From: Undaria pinnatifida
Lineage: Eukaryota; Sar; Phaeophyceae; Laminariales; Alariaceae
Length of the DNA stretch: 64,000 nucleotides
Assembly (NCBI GenBank): GCA_012845835.1
Contig: JABAKD010000023.1
Coordinates: forward strand, 2,428,197 to 2,492,196
Direction of reading: 5' to 3'
Below the pieces are notes generated by a model. That model worked only from the letters and a program-made list of their open reading frames with translations, was not told the DNA's origin and searched no databases. This document shows positions 44,508-55,017 of the stretch, piece by piece; the stretch's first letter is position 1, and each line of letters starts with the position of its first letter. A program made the position numbers and the translations under genes.

Positions 44508-45265
44508 TCATTTCTGGCTGGTGTAATTATTCGCAAGGGTACCCAAAGCTAACCGCATGCATCGATCAAATAAATGCCTAAAGACGAGCTGCCACCTGCC
44601 CATGGTACAAAGTAGGTACGAGCTGCGGAACGTGCTCGTTATACGCCATAACACACTTTTCCAGCAGCAGCCCCACCCCTGGCGCCAACGCGCGCTTGTC
44701 CCCTGTTCCCCCGAAACTACCATCCGAAAGACCGGGGTAGTAGGTCGCGTTAAGGGTGCCGTTGTGTACGGAATGCCGTTCACTAAGAGCAGACGCTCAA
44801 TTTTCCGTAGTCAAATTGCCTGCTCAGTCCGTGGAAAAGGTCAAAGGACGTCGGTCCATAATCTCCTCTGTCAGCAGCTCGCGAGACTAGACCAAAGTTG
44901 TCATCAATGTCGTTGTTTAGGGTGGGCGCGGACGGTTTGTCATTGTTGATAGCAAGGTCGAAAACTCTGTGGAGGGTGAGTTTCTGCCCGGGGACCCCAA
45001 CCCGGGATTTTAAGCCATCTCTACCACAGAGCGAACCTAAAACCATGAGGACGTCGGTTTGAGCTTGTTTGACGGAACGCATCAGTTGTTGGGCGGCGAG
45101 AGCCAGATTGGGGATTGTGGGGGGCAGGGATGTTATGCGCGCTACCTTGCGCGTGTCAGTATTGATGTACATGGACGCGACGGTAGTGACGTGTTCGGGT
45201 TCTACCCGGGCGGCAGCCTCGTCTATGAGAGCCTGTAGCTCGCGGGCTAGAGCGGATGATGACAA
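44508..45265 (-). pseudogene. Gypsy 3 Gag, central part
   Basis: An open frame of 160 codons (45,265-44,783) begins MSSSALARELQALIDEAAARV and includes PPTIPNLALAAQQLMRSVKQ and PTSFDLFHGLSRQFDYGKL. The relationship continues in another frame to about 44,508 with LALGTLANNYTSQK. The alpha-helical composition and position after the N-terminal Gag segment (46,980-46,561) support a Ty3 Gag. A frameshift near 44,800 and a stop break it. Confidence 0.6.
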
Positions 45266-45765
45266 CTGGGCGCGCTCACCAGATATATTCTTTTTTTCAA
45301 ATATTCCACAAGAGACACTACGTCTGTCAAAGACGTAACTTACCTATTTAGTTGTTGTACCGCGTGGACGTCAGGGGGGGGGGTGCCCCAAACTACTCCC
45401 CCGCCGAAGAGTCATAGGGTGGGCCCAAGGTGTAGTCCCGAGTTATGGCCGCCCGAGTTTTGTCCAGAAGACATGGTGTGGCCTTCTTCTTTGCCGTGGT
45501 GCGCCGAGCACATGGGATGGCCGTTTCCATCACCCCCATTGCTGTGGCCGGCGCGTCAGTGGTGGTTCATGCCGAATCTGCCCGCCCGACGGTCGCGACC
45601 ATTGCCCCTCCACCCCAATGACAGTCACGGACACCCTCGGCTCACCTATCGCCGCTGCGGGAGAAATTGATGCTGGCCGGTTGGTTCGCCCAACTGTCGG
45701 CGTGCTCCGATGGGGTCGGCCATAATACACACTCGGATACGCACGCATGGCCGCTCCTGAGCGCT

Positions 45766-46560
45766 TAACAGAGGGTGCGCACGACGACAGTCAGGGGCTG
45801 GGTCAAAAATGAAAACGGGCCAGTCTTGATCGTCGATTCACCCACAAATAACCGATGGTCCAGAAGCTGGGACAGCGCAGCGGATGCTGCTGCCACGACC
45901 TGGGTCGCTAGCTCCGTACCGAAACGCACACCCTTGTTCACCGCTGCCATGCCGTGGACTCTGCCGTCCATGAAGGCCCCTCCTTTGAGATAGTCGACAC
46001 CGCCGCAGCGAAACAGGCCACAACCGACGAGGGACCCACAGCATCGGCGCGCGCTGCGCCCGGGAACCTTATGGCCGCCGCCGAAGGGTGGATCCCAGTG
46101 TAGATGGCAGGAATTTCCTTGACAGCAAAGGCGCCCGACCGAGAAAGAGACGGGTCCCAACCCCGTTTGAAGGGGGGGGGGGCTCGAAGGGAGTTGGTTG
46201 TTCGACAGATTAAGGCCGAGAGGGCTGGGCTGGAGTTCCCGCGGCAACAGCGACGGGGTAAGGCTCTGTGGCCATGTACGGGGTCCATGCGGCCACAACA
46301 GCAGGATCGCCCGATGAAGAGGGCGACACCGCAGCTATATCGGTGGGAGCACGAACATTTCGGCGATGCGTGTCGCCGCGCTTGGCAAAAACCTTTTCGC
46401 TTGCAAGATCGCCGCATCTGCCGGCTGCGACTCTCGTCCGCTGCCACATCTGCTGCCCTAGAGCGATTACCTTTCTTCTATTGCGGCATGACGTGGGCCC
46501 TCTCCTCGGGAGTGCTCGCGACCGCCTTTCTGCTGCTACGCAGGAGGTGGTGTCTCTGGC
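45766..46560 (-). pseudogene. Gypsy 3 Gag linker, broken
   Basis: Ser/Pro/Ala-rich frames (46,447-45,938 and 46,298-45,765) join the N-terminal and central Gag pieces in the right order. They have no domain of their own. Homopolymer runs (for example G at about 46,171-46,180) sit at frame changes. Confidence 0.4.
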
Positions 46561-46980
46561 CTATGCCGCTTCCGCGGTGGCCAGCGCCTCGTTGTCGGCA
46601 CGGTCCGCCTCCTCTTGTCTCAGAAAGGTCTCACGGGCGACGTCGGAGACCACCCAGTCCCGAACAGTAAATGCCCAGAGAGGGAAGCCGAGGTAATTTC
46701 GGACGTCAGCCGGGATCCTCTGCCAGTGGACCTCAGTGAGGGCACCATGGAGTATTAGGGGCAAGGCCGGGAAGGATGGGAGGTCCGTGTGGACGGGCGA
46801 CTCTTCATCATGGCCCCTTCGGACCGGCCGGGAGGGCTCTATCTCCTCGAGCCGTACGGGGCCCATTCCGGGGGGAGGAGAGGGGGTTGTCGGCCGGGGC
46901 CCGATCCCGTATTTCCCTTCGCGAAGGGGGAGCGCGTCGTTGTACGTGCCGTCATGCGCGGCCCGTGTGTCGTCAACCAC
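46561..46980 (-). pseudogene. Gypsy 3 Gag, N-terminal part
   Basis: A 139-codon frame starting MVDDTRAAHDG with IGPRPTTPSPPPGMGPVRLEE, then HWQRIPADVRNYLGFPLWAF and DWVVSDVARETFL, ending in an Ala/Glu-rich helix. The layout (disordered Pro-rich start, then helices) fits an LTR-element Gag. It marks the 5' side of gypsy element 3 on the minus strand. No LTR was identified to its right. Confidence 0.55.
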
Positions 46981-46999
46981 GCCCTCCGAGAGGTCCGAT

Positions 47000-49398
47000 T
47001 AGGTGCTCTCCTCGTCTTCGAAAATCCGGCACCGGCTATCGCGGCACAGGCCGTACCAGTCCCTCTCCCGAGCCTAGTCTGATCCCGTAGATATTGTGGA
47101 AGAGGGGGGGCGTTGTTCACTATGAGCCAGGGGGGGGGGGGGGGGGGTAGCCGGACGGTGGTGGGCTGCAGAGGGGGCAGAAGGAGGCACTGTGGTGAGC
47201 AGTACCCAGGCTTGGCTGTATCGCAAGACATGGTCATGCAATGCGCGGTGAGCTCCGCTGTACGCTATGTGTTATAAGACTATGGGCTGTTACAAACACA
47301 GGCCACACCTTGCAGGTCTCTCTACTATGCGGGTTCCAAGTCGGTCACTCACTGGTACTGGATAAGTTCTTGTATTAGTCGACACGCCTGCGGATGAAGA
47401 ACTAACTATGTGCAATTCCTTGGAGCAAAGGCATTATCCCCTTTCTCCTAGAAGCACACACCTTCGAAGTCATGTGACACCCCGTATATATCATATTCGT
47501 ATTCAGATATTATGGAGTTTGCGGTAAAACTTCGACTCTAAACTAAATTCGTTCACGGTTCGATTACTCGTAGTAGGTGGGCCTCCAGTATTGCTCATAC
47601 ACCCCATTGTTGACGGGATTTAGACCGCCAGAACTCCAACACAGCCTGTACTAGGAGTGCATCACTCGGGGTACGAAATGTCCTCGAGGGTTGAAAAAAA
47701 TTCATCGAAATCAACAACACCGCCACCATCTACCATCGCGTACAAATCCAGTGGGGGCAGGTCGAGGTAGGAGACGGACATGAAAACATGACTTGTGGAA
47801 GACGTAGTTTCCGCTTGTTCGTTGGATGGCCGGCACGATGACCGTTGTTAATGTAGCCTCTTACGAACATTTGGTGCAACTACATATCTGGTGGCTACAC
47901 CACGAAGACTTCACAGGAAACAGCGAGTTGTATTCAACATGTTGTATGATATACAAGTCAACAGGGGCACACGAGCCAAATTTACCTTCCGGGGAGCAAC
48001 ACATGCGTGCCCATTGGAACCCTACCATTTTCACGGATACTTATCATGCACGGTCCCTGCTGTTTACGTGTAAGTTCATGAGGAAAATGCCTGCAGTTAT
48101 CCGTAAAATATAGCTAACAAAGGTTTGGTGGCGTTGAATAATTTAAAACCATACCTGCTGGTGTCAGCTGTAGAGATTCAACGACTGCGGTACTCCGCCA
48201 TGGCAGTTTTCCCTGTCCGCACACCGTCCTTTTATCCCTTGTCAGTGTGTCCCAGATGTTTCCCAAATTTGATATCGGTGCGCCGTTGTGGGACACCAAT
48301 ATGCCAAAGGGTGCACCGGGCAACGATTTACGGAGAAGAGTCAAGTACTCTACACAACTACCATACGAGCACTCCTGTACATCCCACACAGAGTTGTCGT
48401 GCTTTTTGAAGAATTTCGCCTCATGGGTACGTTCAATTGCTCCGGTGGTAAACGCTGTAATTGTGTGTAAGGGGAGGTTGTGGGATGATCGTTATTTATG
48501 CAATATATCGAACGAGCAACAGATATCATTGTCGATTGAGTGCACGTTGCATGGCCTAAGCGGCTCGGCAGCCAAGCTAGCATACCGGCGGATCACCTAA
48601 CGCACCACCATATAAAGTTTGTGCGGGATATCAAATGCTAGAAAAATCCACCTGAAAATACGTTTCTAAAGGAAGAAATTGACCTTAGCCACGGCATCGC
48701 GTTTTCATAGATACCACCGAGTGATACATAAATCTCATCTACATACTTAAGTCGCCGAGCAAAAACCTACAGCACATAACCCTGAAGTTGCAAGGAGTAG
48801 CAACACGTATCGGTCTGTGATGTTGTGATTCAAGAATAGCCACGAAACGTATCCGGCACGACGTAGACACCAACACCTTGGCGACCGCTACGTCACCCCC
48901 ATCGTACGACGAATTCCAGCCTATCCCCCTGATGGGACTTGATAGTTCATCACAACGGTCACTGGGCATAGTTCTTTCGTAGCTTTCTACGGATCGCCGT
49001 CTTGGGATTATGTGGACTGGTAAAGTGCTTTTTTGCTGTCGTGAATGTTGGCATGCAAAACGATTGCTGCAAAATCAGGCCAATATACGGTAAGATGTCC
49101 TTAGCAAAAACCAGGCCACACTCCCTTCCCACAGTCTTGTCATCACGATTCGTTTCGGACACTAAATGCGCTTTGACTTCGCTTAATTCGCTATATTACA
49201 GGTCTAAGTACCATAATCCATACCAAACCTCGACATACATCCAGCGTCAACATGTGCCGAACTATTGGCGAATTACGAAACAAAGAAGACAATAAACCAG
49301 GCGGCCCGTACTTCACGAAAAACGCCAAATATGTAGTAACACAAGGGATCGAATTTCATAAATACCTAGATATAAATAATGTACATCGCACAGCTTTT
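47000..49398. other. No gene assigned; some longer frames
   Basis: Plus frames at 47,826-48,113 and 48,247-48,600 and a minus frame at 48,389-48,114 are open but carry no motif I recognise and overlap on opposite strands. A G run lies at 47,132-47,147. About 47,380-47,500 is related to about 35,620-35,755. This stretch would contain the 3' side of the EsV-1-7 gene, but no polyadenylation signal could be assigned. Confidence 0.35.
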
Positions 49399-51324
49399 CT
49401 ACAAACACTCGGCTTTTACATGAACCGTGGCCCCCAGCTGGGCACGAAACGATGGGGTAGATGAACTAGTCCTTCTGCGATCAGTTCCCACAGTGCGTGT
49501 CAGGCCATCCCGCAAGCGGCCGTGATCAGCGCAGTGTGTAGGTTGCGCATCGACGAGTCCCCACCTTGACAACAATCGACAACCAGAAACTTCACACCTT
49601 TGTTTGAAATCAATCACCAAACCGGCCACAAGGTTATCCTTATGGTGGAAGCATACAGATGCCAAACCTTCGGCTAGGATACCCCATCGCGAAGTTCTGG
49701 TGCAGGAGTCGTGAGAGCAACGGTTGCTGTTGGCATTCACCATCCCGTTCAGGGCATGCTGCTTGCAGTACAGGGGCTTCCCGCTGCCATTGGCATTGAA
49801 CGTCGGGCACGTCGTACACGACGAATGTGAACAACGCTTCCTATATAAGTTTACCATGCTATCCTCCGCATGTTGTTTGCAGTACACAGGCGTCCTGTTG
49901 CCGGGGGTACCGATGCTTGGTCGCTTCACGCGCGAGTCGTGTAAGCAACGACAGGTGAGCACGTCGACTATGCCGTCCTCTGCATGTTGTTCGCAGTAGA
50001 AGGGCTTCTTACTGCCAAATATATTGAAGGTCGGGCGCTTCGTACATGACTCATGTGAGCAAAGGCTGCTGTGTACGTCTACCATGCTACCATCGGCATG
50101 TCGTTTGCGGAACAAGGACTTCTTGCTGCCAACGATATTGAAGCTCGGGCGCTTCGTACACGACTCGTGTGAAAAACGACTGTTACGTACGTCTACCATG
50201 CCATTCGCTGCATGTTGTTTGCAGTACACTGCCCTCCCGCTTCCGGGGGCATTGAACGTCGGTTGCTTCGTGCAAGAGTCGTGTGAGCAACGAGTGCTGC
50301 GCACATCTACCATGCCATCCCCTGCATGATCTTTGCAGTACCTCGTGACCTTGCTCCCCGGCGTGTTGAAGCTTGGTCGCTTGCTGCACGACTCGTGTAA
50401 GCAACGTCTGTTGCGTACGTCTACCATGCCATCCTCTGCATGCCGTTTGCAGTACACAGCAGCTTTGCTGCCAATACAATTGAACGTCGGCTGCTTCGGG
50501 CACGATCCGTTGGAGCAAAGAATATTGCGGATGGGTATCATACCCTCCTCTGCATGTTGTTTGCAGTACACCGCCGCCTTGCTGCCGGGGATGTTGTAGG
50601 TCGGTTGCTTTGTGCACGAGTCGCGCAAGCAACGATTGCTGCGTACATCAACCATGGAATCATCGGCATGCTGTTTGCAGTACAAGGGCTTATTGCTACC
50701 AATGGTATTGAAGGTCGGGCGCTTTGTACACGACTCGTAAAGGCAACGACTGTGTCGTACGTCTACCATGCCATCCTCTGCGTGTTGTTTGCAGTACACT
50801 GCCGTCTTGCTGTCGGCGGCATTGAAGCTTGGTCGCCTTGTGCACGATTCGTGTGAGCAACGTTTGCAGTTTACGTATACCATGCCTTCTTCTGCATGCT
50901 GCCTACAGTATACTCCCCCCCTGCGTCCGGGGATGTTGTAGCGCGGTCGCTTCATGCACGACTCGTCGGAACAACGCCTGTTGCGTACGTCCACCATGCC
51001 ATCCTCGGCATGTTGTTTGCAGTATCTTGGCGTCTTGCTGCCAACGACGTCGAAAGTCGATCGCTTCGTGCACGAATCGTGTGAGCAACAACTGCTGCCT
51101 ACGTCTACCATGCCACCTTCTGCATGTCGTCTGCAATACAACGGTCTCCTGGTGCCGGGAACATTATATTGTGGCAGCTTCATGCACGTGTCGTGTGAAC
51201 AACGCTGGCCGAAAATCTCGACCATGCCGTTCTCAGCATGTTGTTTGCAGTACACCGGCTTAATTCTGCCGGCGACATTGAAGGTCGGCTGCTTCTTGCA
51301 GGTGACATGCAAACAACGCCCCAT
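49399..51324 (-). CDS. EsV-1-7 repeat protein, about 16 repeats
   Basis: 641 codons, intron-free as read. The start is the ATG at 51,324 (MGRCLHVTCKK); an in-frame TAA lies about 14 codons upstream. Fourteen consecutive 38-residue units follow the EsV-1-7 pattern C-x4-C-x16-C-x2-H-x12, with a typical unit reading RCSHDSCTKQPTFNAPGS...YCKQHA..GMVDVRN. Two more divergent units follow (CSHDSCTRTSRWGIL and CEVSGCRLLSRWGLV) and a Ser/Arg-rich tail. In unit 11 the first and third Cys read Phe and Arg; in unit 13 the second Cys reads Arg. The domain was defined from an Ectocarpus virus EsV-1 gene. In Ectocarpus the family includes IMMEDIATE UPRIGHT, which is required for basal filament development. 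The four ligands suggest metal binding; the biochemical role is unknown. No signal peptide or membrane segment is seen. IMM identity is not claimed. Confidence 0.9.
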   Translation of the reverse strand: MGRCLHVTCKKQPTFNVAGRIKPVYCKQHAENGMVEIFGQRCSHDTCMKLPQYNVPGTRRPLYCRRHAEGGMVDVGSSCCSHDSCTKRSTFDVVGSKTPRYCKQHAEDGMVDVRNRRCSDESCMKRPRYNIPGRRGGVYCRQHAEEGMVYVNCKRCSHESCTRRPSFNAADSKTAVYCKQHAEDGMVDVRHSRCLYESCTKRPTFNTIGSNKPLYCKQHADDSMVDVRSNRCLRDSCTKQPTYNIPGSKAAVYCKQHAEEGMIPIRNILCSNGSCPKQPTFNCIGSKAAVYCKRHAEDGMVDVRNRRCLHESCSKRPSFNTPGSKVTRYCKDHAGDGMVDVRSTRCSHDSCTKQPTFNAPGSGRAVYCKQHAANGMVDVRNSRFSHESCTKRPSFNIVGSKKSLFRKRHADGSMVDVHSSLCSHESCTKRPTFNIFGSKKPFYCEQHAEDGIVDVLTCRCLHDSRVKRPSIGTPGNRTPVYCKQHAEDSMVNLYRKRCSHSSCTTCPTFNANGSGKPLYCKQHALNGMVNANSNRCSHDSCTRTSRWGILAEGLASVCFHHKDNLVAGLVIDFKQRCEVSGCRLLSRWGLVDAQPTHCADHGRLRDGLTRTVGTDRRRTSSSTPSFRAQLGATVHVKAECL

Positions 51325-54300
51325 GTCAGTCCTCGCCCGAGCTGTACACACCTGTCGATCTTAGATGTAACGCAACGCACCGTGGCATTCATGGGTTTCA
51401 AAATCAACAGGTTAAGGGGGTCGATACACCAAGAGGGTTCCCTACGAGCAGTACCAGATGTGGATCTGTGAATCTGCGCCGTACATGCATCAACTAGAAT
51501 GCCGGTGGCACCGGCTGTACGCCAGGTGAACTTGCAAGTATAACGGCACTGATTAATGTGATGTTACGTACGTCACTTACTGACTGTTTCCTACTCGACG
51601 TAGAAAATCAACGCGGTTTGCGGTCGCGGGGAAATGCACAGTTCAGGAACTGAAACGGGAAAACGAATTTTGTTCACCGAGGCGGGGCTTACAGCGGGGC
51701 CCCTCAGATAGCCTGACGAAAGGCGTTCGACCAACTTGGTCACGCCCTGTGGCACCACCTGCTGTCGTCCCAGTATGGCAATGAAGACCCAAATATTGAC
51801 AGAAGCCGATGACGTCCATCGCCACAAAATATAAATTATAATAAAGTCTGATGCCCTAAACTACGACATATTTCCTTCAGCGGACAGGTCGGGAAGTCGT
51901 TAGGTTACCTTTGACGATGCTCACTGGTCTTGAAAAAAAAAATACAAAAGTTACGGCGACTACTTGATGCTGCTATTGAGTCATGAAGGTGCATCAGTGT
52001 GATAGTGGCATTAGTAAAACCCTTCGTTGTAGCATGGCACATATGTGCCGGCCATCGACGGTGTTTGCATCTTTTTTATATATTTTTCAACTATTAAGCA
52101 ATCTAAACTAACGAGCATGGCGGTGTAGTAACATAGAAATCCGATAATTAAGCAAGCCGTGGCAAATTAGTCCAAGTGATTGTCACGCAAACCAAGGTGC
52201 ATAAAGTACTCAGCGTACGAGGCGGTTTCCAACGTCGTCTGAAAGGGGAACATAATACTCCTATGAATCATTTCTCTAGATGCAATCCGTGGCTCCACCA
52301 TAAAAATAGTTAATGTCTACCAGGTAATTAGAGTACGATGCCTCTTGCCACGCAAGATAAGCTCAGGTAAGCTAAATCCCACCATAATGATAATCATGAC
52401 ACGCAAGCATGTTTGCAGCACATGCCGGTCGCGGGATTGCGCGATTAGAGTGGAACCACAATATGAAAACGTCGTATTATGTTACGTCATTGTAACGCCA
52501 AAGTATACCGAATAGAAGAGACATTACAATTTAAGACGCAAAAGGTAGGTAGAACTCTAGACGATCGAGGAGAGCACGTATTATAAAACAACTAATTTGA
52601 GACATGCTGAAACGCCAAATCAGCCTACGTGAAGAGGATCGACGTGAGTAGGCCTCTAGCCTTGTACCATATAATAGCTTTTCAAATCCCTTATTAATAC
52701 CCATCACAATGACGGCTACTCATACGTCGGGTATTATGCTCGCCGGGTTATGGGTAACTGTTGCGGAGCATAAAAACATGCTAAGTAAACCAGTTCTGAG
52801 TTCTACCTGCTTTTTTACTCCTAGTACGCAACAAGTATACATATGTAAATCCCCAATGAACATTATAACCTTTGCTTTCAGCTGTTTCTGTTGTACACGC
52901 TAGGTGTAGAGTTAGAAGTACCGGTGTTGAGTCTGCCCACGGTAGATGTTGCACGACTTTATCCGGACAGTTCTGAGAGTTTGAGCTCATTATGTGTGGA
53001 ACTATCGATTGGGACGATACCTTGACTAACATGCATGTTCTAGAATTTACGGAGAGTAACGATGGTCATGTCATAGAAGTTATGAGTTAGCTGCTCTAGC
53101 TCAGGGAAGGAAACTTCAGCTTCACCGCTTTGCTTGCGATGACCACTGTTTCCGTGGTTCGTGGGTATGTTAGAGTGTTGACGTTGTATGTGTATCATGT
53201 ACTGCTTGCAAAAATACCGTTGTTTGCCAGTAAAAGTCAGAAAGAGTCAAACATATTTTGACGCGATAATCCCGACTTTCGTCGGGTGCTAGGTGGCACT
53301 ACTTAAACAACGCGTGGGCAGTTTGCACTCCGATTAACGCTCGAAGCAGCTTTACGTTCCATAGACGCAAGCCCTAACAGCGGAGCACTCTTGATGGTGA
53401 ATGAAAGAAATTACGGTTGCGGAATCTCCTTGAACCCCCATCCGCCATCAACGCCAGAGGTCAAGACGGCAGGGGGAATTTGTGCTTCGGACGGTTTCAA
53501 ATGTCGACAGGGAGAAGTCGGAAGAAAGCGATAAAGCCGGTTGGTTTCGGGTTGTCGCTGTCATGACGCTGTTGTTGGAGATGCTCTCAAAAGGAACCTC
53601 GGCAGCTATATTGCTTTGTCCCAGTCTTCGACGGAAGCGTTGGTATCGTCAAAATAAAAAACGTAAGCGTTTGGAGATAACCACCATAATCGAGGCATCT
53701 AAGAGACACAGGACGTCGCCACACAACTCAGCACAGACACAGGGCAGATTCCCAAGTTATTGTTGAAACCTCAGCACACCTGGAATGAGCAACAGCTGCT
53801 CTACAGTGGTGTTCAGAAGAATTCCCCGCAACAACGGCTACGCTATTTATACACCGTTTGTGCAAGGCCTTCTATCGGCACAACGTTTGCTGGGTCGCAC
53901 ATCAGCTGCAATAATCACACGGCAAGGGCATTGAGAAGCGATACACGTGAAGGGGCTGGCCGGGGTGTACCTGGGACGGGCAGGGAAGTCGCCAACGAGA
54001 AACAGAAAAAAAAAAAAAAAGTCACAGGTGGAGTAAGCTATCCCAGTGTGTCGGTCATACGTTTCTACATAAACTGGCAGGCGTTCAGTCCGACACTTTC
54101 ACTAGATTTGTCCCGGTCCATTGCCAATGCATTATTAATATAAAAGAACACCCACGCACCAACGTTCGAGACAAGTCTGGGGTGGCAAGTGGGTTCGAAA
54201 CAGGTGCTGATACTTTCGCTTCTGGCCAAGGAAAACGTGACCAGTGGAGCGAGGGAAAGGCCACTAAATGAATAATATACTATCCTATAACACTACTATT

Positions 54301-54438
54301 GACAGACCATTAAAAAATATATATGTTTCACTAAGCATCGGCAGAATCTTTGGTGACCAAGAGTTTACCCTGCACGACTGCAAGACGCCTGGCAGTAAAA
54401 TTGCACAATGCGGTCGAACATGCAGAGACCCTCCCGCA
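51325..54438. other. No gene recognised; possible 5' region of the EsV-1-7 gene
   Basis: AT-rich DNA with short random frames. The region immediately right of 51,324 should hold the promoter of the EsV-1-7 gene. No TATA-type or initiator element could be assigned with confidence. Confidence 0.4.
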
Positions 54439-55017
54439 GATCATAGCAGGGATGTACATGACTTCAGATTGAAAACATTACGCACCCGTAATTACGGCAA
54501 ATCGGGGATTGACATTACGCACGCGTAATCACGGCTACCGTGCGGGGACAAAAGCCCCCCATCCCCGGGGGTTCCGTGTGTAGCTGTGTTACCCTGTACC
54601 CAGGGGTTCCGTACGTAGCATTTGCTATCTTGCTTTGCGTTCTCGCCGAGATGTGGTGTCTGTTATCAATAGTATGTTTGTATGTCTGATGTATGACACC
54701 CTACCGCCACAGCTGCAGCCCTGCAGCAACCGTTGAAGAGCATGTTGTGGTGTAGTGGTGTCTGCTGTTATGGTGCGCTGCTGTGTGTGCTGTTCTGTGG
54801 TGCTGCTGTTTTTTTAATTCTTGGGGGGGTTCTTGGGGGGGGGGGGGGGGGGATATGGGGGGGGTTCTTGGGGGGGGGGGGGGGGGAGGATATGGGGGGG
54901 TCCCGTGGAGGAACCGTAGAAATACGGAACATTACCGCGGAATATCCACATTACGCACGGCCCATCCACATTACCCGTAATTACCCGTAATGCGTAATGT
55001 ACATCCCTGGATCATAG
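54439..55017. mobile_element. Non-autonomous hAT-type element with 8 bp target duplication
   Basis: The element spans 54,447-55,009 (563 bp). Terminal inverted repeats CAGGGATGTACAT (54,447-54,459) and ATGTACATCCCTG (54,997-55,009) are exact. GATCATAG flanks both ends (54,439-54,446 and 55,010-55,017), a perfect 8 bp duplication. TIRs starting CAG plus an 8 bp duplication are the hAT hallmark. Subterminal CATTACGCA/CCGTAATTAC motifs occur several times near both ends, possible transposase-binding sites. The middle has G runs at 54,824-54,890. It has no transposase gene. Confidence 0.88.

Noticed and set aside
46104-46696. Plus-strand frames of 140-190 codons
   Set aside because: They lie opposite the gypsy Gag remnants on the minus strand, whose order and composition explain the region better.
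33915-51324. Integrated phaeovirus
   Set aside because: Only EsV-1-7 repeats are shared with the virus; no capsid, polymerase or other viral gene is visible, and the family is a normal part of brown algal genomes.
54733-54990. Gly-rich open frames
   Set aside because: They cross G homopolymers inside the non-autonomous hAT element.
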